Shown here in pieces: positions 7,176 through 13,615 of a stretch of 35,293 nt of DNA; the first letter of the stretch is position 1, and every line of letters starts with the position of its first letter. The stretch covers positions 1-35,293 of the forward strand of contig NZ_JABCPZ010000102.1 of assembly GCF_013283785.1 (NCBI RefSeq), given 5' to 3'. The notes beneath the pieces are model-generated. The model was not told the origin of the DNA, did not search any database, and saw only the letters and a list, made by a program, of their open reading frames with translations. The DNA comes from Nonomuraea antri (GTDB lineage Bacteria; Actinomycetota; Actinomycetes; Streptosporangiales; Streptosporangiaceae). A program made the translations under genes and the position numbers.

Positions 7176-8387
7176 ATGTCGAACACGTACTATCGCGACG
7201 AGCCGATCGTCGCCCCGTCCTTCGACCGGGCGCCCTCCTGCCCCTTCGACCCGCCGCCCGAGGTCACCGCGGTGCGCGCCGAGCAGCCGATCGCCCGCCT
7301 GGCCACGCCCGCCGGCGCCCCCGGCGTGTGGCTGGTCACCGGGCACGCGCTGATCAGGCAGATCCTGGCCGACCCGCGCTTCAGCTCGCGCTACGAGACC
7401 CAGTACCACCCGCTGCTGGGCGACCGCATGCCGCCCGCCCCCGTCGGCGACCTGACCGGCATGGACGCGCCGGAGCACACCCGCTTCCGCCGGCTGCTCG
7501 CGGGCAAGTTCACCGTCCGCAGGATGAACCTGCTCACCGAGCGGGTCACCGAGATCACCAGGGAACGGCTGGACGCGATGGAGCGGCAGGGGCCGCCGGC
7601 CGACCTCGTCGAGGTGTTCGCCCAGCCCGTCCCGGCGCTGATGATCTGCGAGCTGCTCGGCGTCCCGTACGAGGAGCGCGTGCGGTTCCAGGACCAGACG
7701 CGCGTGCTCGCGGACGCCGGGTCCCCCGAGGAGCAGTACGCCGCGTTCGTCCAGCTCGGCGACTACCTGCGCGAACTCGCGCTCGCCAAGCGCGCGCGAC
7801 CGACCGACGACCTGCTCAGCGACCTGGCCACCGGCGGCGACCTGTCCGACGAGGAGCTGGGCGGCGTGGCCGCCTTCCTGCTCGGCGCCGGGCTCGACAC
7901 CACCGCCAACATGATCGCGCTCGGCACGTTCGCTCTGCTGCGCGACCCTGCGCAGTTCGCCGCCCTGCGCGACGATCCGGGACTGGCCGACGGCGCCGTG
8001 GAGGAACTGCTGCGTTACCTGTCGATCGCCACCACCGGCATGCGCGGCGTGCTGGCGGACGTCGAACTCGGCGACCGGCGGCTCCAGGCCGGTGACACGG
8101 TCATCCTCGCGGTCAACGCCGCCAACCGCGACCCGGCCAAGTTCCCCGACCCCGACACGCTCGACCTGCGCCGCCAGGCCGGCGGGCATCTGGCGTTCGG
8201 GCACGGCATCCACCAGTGCCTCGGCCAGCAGCTCGCCCGCGTCGAGTTGCGCGTCGCGCTGCCCGCGCTGCTCACCAGGTTCCCTTCGCTGCGGCTCGCG
8301 GTGCCGCCGGACGAGGTGCCGCTGCGCGCCGACCCCACCCAGATCTACGGCGTGCTCAGCCTCCCCGTCACCTGGGACCGGGGATGA
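7176..8387 (+). CDS. Cytochrome P450 (bacterial class I, CYP105/107-like)
   Basis: A 403-residue soluble P450 monooxygenase. Signatures in order: helix C region HTRFRRLLAGKFTVRRM, I-helix oxygen-binding GAGLDTTAN, K-helix E-x-x-R in EELLRYL, and heme-binding FGHGIHQCLG with thiolate ligand Cys348. The length is typical of the actinobacterial CYP105/CYP107 range and there is no membrane anchor. It needs a ferredoxin and reductase from elsewhere, as none is encoded nearby. The likely role is hydroxylation of a xenobiotic or secondary metabolite, and its partner regulator suggests inducible expression. The ATG has no ribosome-binding site but sits just after a good promoter. A 23-bp duplication of the last codons follows the stop. 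Confidence 0.95.
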   Translation: MSNTYYRDEPIVAPSFDRAPSCPFDPPPEVTAVRAEQPIARLATPAGAPGVWLVTGHALIRQILADPRFSSRYETQYHPLLGDRMPPAPVGDLTGMDAPEHTRFRRLLAGKFTVRRMNLLTERVTEITRERLDAMERQGPPADLVEVFAQPVPALMICELLGVPYEERVRFQDQTRVLADAGSPEEQYAAFVQLGDYLRELALAKRARPTDDLLSDLATGGDLSDEELGGVAAFLLGAGLDTTANMIALGTFALLRDPAQFAALRDDPGLADGAVEELLRYLSIATTGMRGVLADVELGDRRLQAGDTVILAVNAANRDPAKFPDPDTLDLRRQAGGHLAFGHGIHQCLGQQLARVELRVALPALLTRFPSLRLAVPPDEVPLRADPTQIYGVLSLPVTWDRG

Positions 8388-8411
8388 CCCGTCACCCGGG
8401 ATCGGGGATGA
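8365..8411 (+). repeat. Tandem duplication of the P450 stop-codon region
   Basis: Two 23-bp copies (8365-8387 and 8389-8411) differ at only two positions. The second copy, just past the real stop, again ends GGGGATGA. It looks like a recent slip-strand or tandem duplication at the 3' end of the gene. Confidence 0.8.
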
Positions 8412-8466
8412 GACGCGCTTTTCCGGGTAGCCCACGGTTTTCGCGACTTCGATGGAGGAATGCGAA

Positions 8467-8652
8467 ATGGGCTGGAGCTACCGGAAGTCCCTCAAGTTCG
8501 GGCCGTTCCGGCTGAACCTGTCCCGCCGCGGCGTGGGGCACAGCTGGGGCAACCGACTCTTCCGGGTGACGAGGACCGCGGACGGCCGCCGAACCCTCTC
8601 GGTCAACCTGCCCGGCGGCTTCCACTGGCGCAAGACCCTCGGCAACCGCTGA
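8467..8652 (+). CDS. DUF4236-family miniprotein
   Basis: A 61-residue basic protein beginning MGWSYRKSLKFGPFRLNL. This N-terminal pattern (GWSYRKS, GPFRLN, SxxGVGxS) is the hallmark of DUF4236, a family of small proteins or N-terminal domains of unknown function. I chose ATG 8467 because GGAGG lies 8 bp upstream; the frame also has an ATG at 8452, but the family pattern starts at 8467. It has no membrane helix or signal. It may be transcribed with the P450, 79 bp after its stop. No function can be assigned. Confidence 0.85.
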   Translation: MGWSYRKSLKFGPFRLNLSRRGVGHSWGNRLFRVTRTADGRRTLSVNLPGGFHWRKTLGNR

Positions 8653-8660
8653 CCCGCGTC

Positions 8661-8692
8661 CCCCGGCCTCCGGCGTGGTGCCGGGGCCGGGG
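8661..8692 (+). terminator. Hairpin after the DUF4236 gene
   Basis: CCCCGGC and CCGGC (8661-8667, 8670-8674) pair with GCCGG and GCCGGGG (8680-8684, 8686-8692) around a 5-nt loop, with a small internal bulge. It lies 8 bp after the stop codon and is a plausible intrinsic terminator. Confidence 0.55.
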
Positions 8693-8857
8693 CCCGCACC
8701 GGCCGCCGACCTGGTGAAACCCATGGTCCCGGCCCTGACGCACCGGCCGCCACGCGACGTTGTGACGCCAGGCCAGGACGGGCCCGCAGGCTCATCATCC
8801 GCACCGGCACACGACCGACCCTAAGACTCGGCTTCATCGTCGAGCCCACTGCCCGGG

Positions 8858-9217
8858 TCAGCGCAGCCAGCGCAGGGCCGCGTCGGCGCATTCCTCCGGG
8901 CTGGTGTTGAACGCGATGGCCGCGCCCGGCGCGTGCTGCCTGACCAGGTTGACCACCTTCTCGAACAGCGGCAGCAACGGCTCGTGCGTGCGGATGCCGC
9001 CGCCGATCACCACGCAGGCGTGTTCTTCGCGGGTCAGCGCGGCCACGATCTCCCCTTCCGGGTCGTCGTCGAGCGCCACCAGACACCAGTCGGCCGTGAT
9101 GCCGAGGTCGGTGAAGCGGGCCCGGCCGCGCGCGAGCGCCGCCTGGACCGGTTCCGGGTCCCACCCCTCGAGCTTGGTGGGGTCGAGGCCGATCACCAGC
9201 ACTCGTGCCGTTGTCAC
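8858..9217 (-). CDS. Conserved hypothetical alpha/beta protein (119 aa)
   Basis: A small protein starting VTTARVLVIGLDPTKLEGWD. It looks like an alternating alpha/beta (Rossmann-like) fold: strand VLVIGL, helix PVQAALARGRARF, strand WCLVAL, helix EIVAALTREE, strand ACVVIGGG, helix LLPLFEKVVNLVRQ, strand AAIAFN, and a short C-terminal helix. The GGGIRT turn after the third strand is the most distinctive motif. I cannot name the family. I chose GTG 9217 because GGAGG lies 5 bp upstream; longer frames upstream look like non-coding composition. It is divergent from the aldolase-like gene. Confidence 0.75.
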   Translation of the reverse strand: MTTARVLVIGLDPTKLEGWDPEPVQAALARGRARFTDLGITADWCLVALDDDPEGEIVAALTREEHACVVIGGGIRTHEPLLPLFEKVVNLVRQHAPGAAIAFNTSPEECADAALRWLR

Positions 9218-9347
9218 GTGTCCTCCTTCCCGTGACGCGTCCGCGTGCGGGCCGGGTGCGGCGGGGTCGCCGATCTCCCGGACGGGCGTCACCCCGATCC
9301 TGCCACGCCGGACGGCGGGACGGACCGCTCCCGCCGACCGCCCGCGG

Positions 9348-9430
9348 CACACCACCTCACCCGCCAAGAGCTCCGTGCACCACCGCCTCACCCTCCAAGA
9401 GCTCCGCACACCACCCGGCCCACCAAGGAC
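9348..9430. repeat. About 2.5 copies of a 30-bp repeat in the divergent gap
   Basis: A unit of the form CACCACC-TCACCC-CCAAGAGCTCCG occurs at about 9348 and 9378, with a degenerate third copy up to CACCAAGG near 9428. It lies between the minus-strand hypothetical gene and the aldolase-like gene (a 287-bp gap). I see no other clear signal in that gap. Confidence 0.65.
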
Positions 9431-9504
9431 GGCGAGCCCGCATCGACTACCCTGCCGTGACACCCCCTGCGCGGGCATCGGCCGCGATGACGAAGGAGAC
9501 GTTC

Positions 9505-10584
9505 ATGTCCGACTCCAGCCGGCCGGTGCGGCGGTCACTGTTCCTGCACGCGCCGACCCGACGGGCGCCGCGCGTCATGCTGGAGCGGATGCTGGCCCTG
9601 GTGGACGACGACACCCCGCCCGACGGCCCGCACGGCCCGGTCGCCGTGCTGGAGCGGCGGCTGGCCGAGCTGCTGGGCAAGGAGCGCGCACTGTTCTTCC
9701 CCAGCGGCACGATGGCCCAGCAGACCGCGCTGCGCGTGCACGCCGACCGGCGCGGGCACCGCACGTTCGCCGCCCACCCGCACTCCCACCTGGACGTGTG
9801 GGAGGAGCAGGGGTACAACGCCGTCCACGGCCTGCGGTTCCGCCGTACCGGTGACCCGCACGAGCTGATGCGAGCCGCGGACCTGGCCGCGATCGGCGAG
9901 CCGCTGGCGGCGGCCGTCTGGGAGTTGCCGCAGCGCGACCTCGGCGGCCTGCTGCCCGAGTGGGACGACCTGCGCGAGCAGGTCGCGCTGGTACGTGCCA
10001 CCGGCGCCGCCGCGCATCTCGACGGCGCCCGGCTGTGGGAGGCCCAGACCTACTACCGGCGGCCGTTCGCCGAGATCGCCGGCCTGTTCGACACCGTCTA
10101 CGTCTCCCTCTACAAGAGCCTGCAGGGCGTGCGCGGCGCGGTCCTCGCCTCCGACGCGGCCACCGTGGCGGCGGCCGGGGTGTGGCGGCAGCGGCTCGGC
10201 GGCGGCATCGGCGACGCGTGGCCGCTCGCCCTGGCCGCACTGGTCCACCTCGACACCCTGGCCGACGAGATGCCCGCCTACCGGGAGCACGCGATCGCCA
10301 TCGCCGCCGCGATCAACGCGGACGGCGTCGCCTTGGCACACCCCGACCCGCCGCAGACGCCGCTGTTCCACGTCCACCTGCCGGTGCCCAGGCAGGACGC
10401 CGAGCGGGCCGGCGCGGAACTGCTCGCCGAGCACGGGGTCCAGCTCTGGGGACGGGTGCGCTCGGCGTCCGTGCCCGGCCGGTGCTCGTTCGAGGTCAGC
10501 GTCGGCGAGAACGCCATGGAGTTCACCCCTGACGAGGTGGTCGCCCTCCTCCGCGACCTGGTCGCCCGCGCACGGCCGGCGTGA
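9505..10584 (+). CDS. Low-specificity L-threonine aldolase / beta-eliminating lyase family PLP enzyme
   Basis: A 359-residue fold-type I PLP enzyme. The Schiff-base lysine is K204 in SLYKSLQGVRGA. The N-terminal region has the cofactor-phosphate loop FFPSGTMAQQTALR, and AHLDGARLWEA carries the aspartate (Asp in HLDGAR) that pairs with the pyridine nitrogen. These match the threonine aldolase / aromatic amino acid beta-eliminating lyase family (Pfam Beta_elim_lyase). The likely reaction is retro-aldol cleavage of L-threonine or L-allo-threonine and related beta-hydroxy amino acids to glycine and an aldehyde. I chose ATG 9505 because AGGAG lies 6 bp upstream; an in-frame ATG at 9487 lacks such a site. 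It is convergent with the next gene. Confidence 0.9.
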   Translation: MSDSSRPVRRSLFLHAPTRRAPRVMLERMLALVDDDTPPDGPHGPVAVLERRLAELLGKERALFFPSGTMAQQTALRVHADRRGHRTFAAHPHSHLDVWEEQGYNAVHGLRFRRTGDPHELMRAADLAAIGEPLAAAVWELPQRDLGGLLPEWDDLREQVALVRATGAAAHLDGARLWEAQTYYRRPFAEIAGLFDTVYVSLYKSLQGVRGAVLASDAATVAAAGVWRQRLGGGIGDAWPLALAALVHLDTLADEMPAYREHAIAIAAAINADGVALAHPDPPQTPLFHVHLPVPRQDAERAGAELLAEHGVQLWGRVRSASVPGRCSFEVSVGENAMEFTPDEVVALLRDLVARARPA

Positions 10585-10607
10585 CCGGCCGGCATCCGGG
10601 CTCTGGG

Positions 10608-11276
10608 TCAGGGCTCGGTGAGCGGCTGTTCCCTGCTCAGCGTCAGCCCGTGCTCGTCGGCGTAGGCGCGCCGGCACAGGCCGTGGCAGAAGCCGTACAC
10701 GACGCCGTCGTGCACCAGGGTGAGCGTGTCGTCGCCGAAGTCCACGGGCATGCCGCAGATCGGGTCGATCAGCTTGCCTTGCGCGGGGACGGGCTCCGGC
10801 CGGTCCGAGGCGCCGTCGCGGTAGCCGCGTGAGACGAACTCGGTGAGATCCATGCTGCTCATGGCCTTGCCGTGGATGCCGACGCCGCCCTCGGTGATGC
10901 CGTCGACCAGGACGATCGCGTGCGGTTCCCGTCGCACCCGCTCGGGGTCGCGCCCGGCCGCCCGCTCGGTCTCCGCCAGGACGCCGGTGACGATCTCCAC
11001 GACGTGCTCGGCCATCTCCTTGCGCCACGAGGCCGGGACGGTGACGCGCACCAGGTAACGCGGCGGATCGGCGGGGTCGGCGGCCGGGCGGGCGCCCAGC
11101 ACCCAGGTGCTCGGCTCGTGCAGGAGCACCTGGCTGATGGTGCGCTGGGCGTCGATGATCTCGATGGCGTGGCCGTCCTCCTGGGCCATCAGCTCGTCGA
11201 TGAGCCGCCGCCCCAGCGTCTGACGCTCCTCTTCGCACAACACGCCCCTGGGCAGGAAGACCTCGATCAGCAACAT
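10608..11276 (-). CDS. Tandem tautomerase-like protein with C-terminal YHS domain
   Basis: A 222-residue protein with three parts. Residues 1-60 form a 4-oxalocrotonate-tautomerase-like beta-alpha-beta unit (MLLIEVFLPRG, then EERQTLGRRLIDEL). Residues 74-146 look like a second such unit (YLVRVTVP, helix KEMAEHVVEIVTGVLAETE, strand AIVLVDGITEGGVGIHG). Residues 169-210 are a YHS domain, IDPICGMPVDF to YGFCHGLCRRAY, with Cys174, Cys197 and Cys201. The catalytic N-terminal proline of tautomerases is missing: residue 2 is Leu. It may therefore be a non-catalytic sensor or carrier, or use different chemistry. YHS domains bind metal ions, commonly copper or other soft metals. ATG 11276 fits the fold start; the ribosome site (AAGGGG) is weak. 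It appears monocistronic. Confidence 0.7.
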   Translation of the reverse strand: MLLIEVFLPRGVLCEEERQTLGRRLIDELMAQEDGHAIEIIDAQRTISQVLLHEPSTWVLGARPAADPADPPRYLVRVTVPASWRKEMAEHVVEIVTGVLAETERAAGRDPERVRREPHAIVLVDGITEGGVGIHGKAMSSMDLTEFVSRGYRDGASDRPEPVPAQGKLIDPICGMPVDFGDDTLTLVHDGVVYGFCHGLCRRAYADEHGLTLSREQPLTEP

Positions 11277-11433
11277 TCCGCGTTCACCCCTTCGACCGGA
11301 TTCCCGACACCTCCCCACGATGCCCGGGAGGGGTATGGGCGGCATCCGGCGAGGGAAGCATCCTTTTCCTACTGCGGAGGAAGTAGGCGCAGACGGCTGT
11401 CACCTTCCCGCCACTTATGCCACCTGCCAGGCA

Positions 11434-11470
11434 TTATTACTCTTAGTAGTTAATAGCTACACTGAGTAGC
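11434..11470 (+). promoter_or_regulatory. AT-rich promoter region of the RNase/inhibitor operon
   Basis: A conspicuously AT-rich patch in this GC-rich DNA. A -10-like TACACT (11458-11463) and weak -35-like TTATTA (11434-11439, 18-bp spacing) precede the RNase gene. A short dyad GTAG-N7-CTAC (11446-11460) overlaps the presumed -10 and could be an operator. Confidence 0.45.
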
Positions 11471-11500
11471 ATGACGTCCATCGAGGAAGGATCAACGCGC

Positions 11501-11905
11501 ATGCGTCCCCGCCTGCCGGCGCGGCTCGCCGCCGTGCTGGCCACCGCCGTCTCCCTGACCTGCCTGGCCCAGGCCACAACCCCCGCCCCCGTCCACGCTC
11601 AGGTCTACGACTCCTGCGCGCTCCCCGGCTGCGACGACGCCCGCAGGGCGCTCTCCGTCTGGGCGAGCAAGGGCTACCCGGCGAACAGAGGGTGGCATCC
11701 CTGGCCCGGCGGGCAGCACAACTACAGCGGCGGCCGGTTCTTCGACCACGAGCGCCAATTGCCCGGCGGCCGCGCCTACCAGGAGTTCGACATCTATCCA
11801 CGGCAGCGCGGCGCCCACCGCGACGCCCACCGCATCGTCATGGACACCGGCACCAGCGTCACCTGGTACAGCCCCGACCACTACCGCAACTTCCACCGCC
11901 TGTAG
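11501..11905 (+). CDS. Secreted guanyl-specific ribonuclease (barnase/RNase Sa family)
   Basis: A 134-residue preprotein. It has a Sec signal peptide (MRPRLPARLAAVLATAVSLTC, cleavage probably after PVHA) and a mature domain of about 98 residues, the size of RNase Sa. The catalytic signature is conserved: Glu in YQEFDIYP (general base), Arg in HRDAHRIV, and His in PDHYRNFHRL (general acid). RFFDHERQLPGG matches the family's loop before the active-site strand. It would cleave RNA 3' of guanosine outside the cell. I chose ATG 11501 because AGGAAGGA lies about 8 bp upstream. ATG 11471 could give a leaderless product with ten more residues, since a TACACT box ends 7 bp before it. The inhibitor gene follows 7 bp after the stop. 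Confidence 0.88.
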   Translation: MRPRLPARLAAVLATAVSLTCLAQATTPAPVHAQVYDSCALPGCDDARRALSVWASKGYPANRGWHPWPGGQHNYSGGRFFDHERQLPGGRAYQEFDIYPRQRGAHRDAHRIVMDTGTSVTWYSPDHYRNFHRL

Positions 11906-11912
11906 CGGCCTG

Positions 11913-12380
11913 ATGAGCAGCGGCCGTCCGCTCCCCTCCTGGCTGGGCATCACCACCGGCCCCGCCCCCGGCGACAGCGCGGCGGCGACCCTGGACGGAC
12001 ACGCCTGCCGCACCACGCCCGCGCTCCTGCGGCACCTCGCGTCCGCCCTGCGCCTGCCCGCCTACTTCGGCGGCAACTGGGACGCCCTCACCGACAGCCT
12101 CCGCGACATCACCAGCAACCCGCACGACGTCTCCGGCAGCTCGCGCGACGTCACCGCGGCCGGGCCGAGGCCGGGGGCCGTGGCGGTGGCGGTGCGGCAC
12201 GCCGAACACCTGCTCGGCGACGAACCCCCCGATCAGCTCGCCACGCTGCTGGCCGTCGTCGCCGACGCCGCGGGCACGTCCGAACCGCCGGCGCTGACGC
12301 TGACCCTGCACACGGACCCCGCCCACCGCGATTCGCTCCGCCACCGAATCGACGCCGCCCTGGCCCTCCAGCAGCGCTAG
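11913..12380 (+). CDS. Barstar-family ribonuclease inhibitor
   Basis: A 155-residue protein. It contains the barstar core: ATLDGHACRTTPALLRHLAS, then ALRLPAYFGGNWDALTDSLRD. The YFGxNWDALxDxLxD motif includes the acidic residues that plug the RNase active site. A Pro/Gly/Ser insertion (about 70-90, with the repeat HDVSGSSRDV) splits the domain; the C-terminal strand/helix pattern (ALTLTLHTD, then DSLRHRIDAALALQQR) completes it. It has no signal peptide, as expected for a cytoplasmic protector against the RNase before export. It starts 7 bp after the RNase stop without a clear ribosome site, implying translational coupling so that inhibitor is made with toxin. It is longer than Bacillus barstar (about 90 residues). 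Confidence 0.9.
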   Translation: MSSGRPLPSWLGITTGPAPGDSAAATLDGHACRTTPALLRHLASALRLPAYFGGNWDALTDSLRDITSNPHDVSGSSRDVTAAGPRPGAVAVAVRHAEHLLGDEPPDQLATLLAVVADAAGTSEPPALTLTLHTDPAHRDSLRHRIDAALALQQR

Positions 12381-12500
12381 CGAATGACGTGCAACCCGGG
12401 CGGCCGGGGGGGTGAACCGGATCACACGCCGCACCTGTCACAGGGCCGCGCACTCGCCCGTCCGGAGGGGTGGACCAGCCACCGACCCCGAAGGATGACC

Positions 12501-13517
12501 ATGGCCCACCTCGACGACCTCACCCCGTCCACCACCGGAAAGGACGTCACTCAGACCCGGACACCTATGCCCCGCAGGCGGCGGTGGCCCCGGGCGGTGG
12601 CCGCCGTCCTGGCGTCGCTGATGGCCGTGGCGCTGTTCGGCGCGTACGGCTGGCACCCGCCCGAAGACGGCCGCGCCTTCCGATCGCCGTACCTGGCCCA
12701 GGTCGGCTCCCGCTACGCCGAGACCCCGATCGCCCGCTTCCACTACGTCCAGGACGGTTCGGGCAGCCCGGTGATCCTGCTGTCGCCCGGCGGCACGTCG
12801 GTCATCGGCTGGAAGGACCAGGTGCCGGCGCTGGCCCGCGACCACACCGTGTACGTCGTCGACCTGCCCGGCCAGGGCTACACCACGCTCAAGGACCCCG
12901 GCTTCGCCTACGACCTGGACGCCATGGTCGCCGCCGTCGGATCGTTCATGGACGCCGTCGGCGTGCCGCGGGCCGCGCTGGCGGGCAACTCGTGGAGCGG
13001 CGGCTGGGCGCTGGCCTTCGCCCAGCGGCACCCGGACCGCGTCACCAAGCTCGCCCTGCTGGACGCCACCGGACTGGACCTGCCCGGCACCTGGATGTGG
13101 GAATCGCTGAAGATCCCCGTCGTCGGGGAGCTGGCGGTGAAGCTGTCCACCGGCAGGTCGACCGTCCGCGGGCTGGCCGAGGGCATGATGGTCAACAAGG
13201 AACGCGTCACCGACCGGCTCCTGGACGAATGGTGGGCCCCGATGACCTTCCACGACAACATCCGCGCCACCTACCTGCTGGAACGCCGTCTCGACTGGTC
13301 GGCGACCGAACGCGCGCTGCCCGGCACCAACACGCCGGCCCTGGTGCTGTGGGGCGCGCAGGACGAGGTCCAGCCGGTCGAGCGGGCGCGCCGATTCGCC
13401 GAGCTGCTGCCCGACGTCCGGCTGCACGTCCTGGACGGCTGCGGCCACGCGCCCCAGCTCGACTGCCCGGAACCGGTCAACCGCCACCTCCGGGACTTCT
13501 TCGCCGACGCCCGCTGA
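12501..13517 (+). CDS. Membrane-anchored or secreted alpha/beta hydrolase
   Basis: A 338-residue alpha/beta-fold hydrolase. An N-terminal hydrophobic helix (about 32-50, RAVAAVLASLMAVALFGAYGW) preceded by RRRR is a signal peptide or anchor, so the catalytic domain should face outside. Catalytic residues: nucleophile Ser in AGNSWSGG (Ser replaces the last small Gly of G-x-S-x-G), Asp in LWGAQDEVQP, and His in GCGHAPQLDCPE. The oxyanion strand LLSPGGTSVIGW replaces the usual HG. It belongs to the broad epoxide hydrolase / haloperoxidase / esterase superfamily, and the substrate is unknown. I chose ATG 12501 because AAGGA lies 5 bp upstream. It sits between the RNase pair and the SARP gene, with no clear functional link. 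Confidence 0.88.
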   Translation: MAHLDDLTPSTTGKDVTQTRTPMPRRRRWPRAVAAVLASLMAVALFGAYGWHPPEDGRAFRSPYLAQVGSRYAETPIARFHYVQDGSGSPVILLSPGGTSVIGWKDQVPALARDHTVYVVDLPGQGYTTLKDPGFAYDLDAMVAAVGSFMDAVGVPRAALAGNSWSGGWALAFAQRHPDRVTKLALLDATGLDLPGTWMWESLKIPVVGELAVKLSTGRSTVRGLAEGMMVNKERVTDRLLDEWWAPMTFHDNIRATYLLERRLDWSATERALPGTNTPALVLWGAQDEVQPVERARRFAELLPDVRLHVLDGCGHAPQLDCPEPVNRHLRDFFADAR

Positions 13518-13582
13518 CGCGCGCCCGGCCGCCCCGCGAGCCAGGCCGATTCCCAGTTTTCTGCAAGTCGTCTCGGCCAGGC

Positions 13583-13602
13583 TCTGATCGCTCATTCTGA
13601 TC
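13583..13602 (+). promoter_or_regulatory. Direct repeat upstream of the SARP gene
   Basis: TCTGATC occurs at 13583-13589 and again at 13596-13602, a 13-bp period, immediately before the start codon. A wider dyad GGCCGA...TCGGCC lies just upstream (13545-13578). SARPs bind short direct repeats, so autoregulation is possible but unproven. Confidence 0.3.
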
Positions 13603-13615
13603 AAGCGGATAAGTG

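Noticed and set aside
7146..8435. Long open frame antisense to the P450 gene
   Set aside because: It is a GC-rich shadow of a clear P450. Its translation is Gly/Arg/Gln/Val/Leu-rich without domains, and it has no independent start signal.
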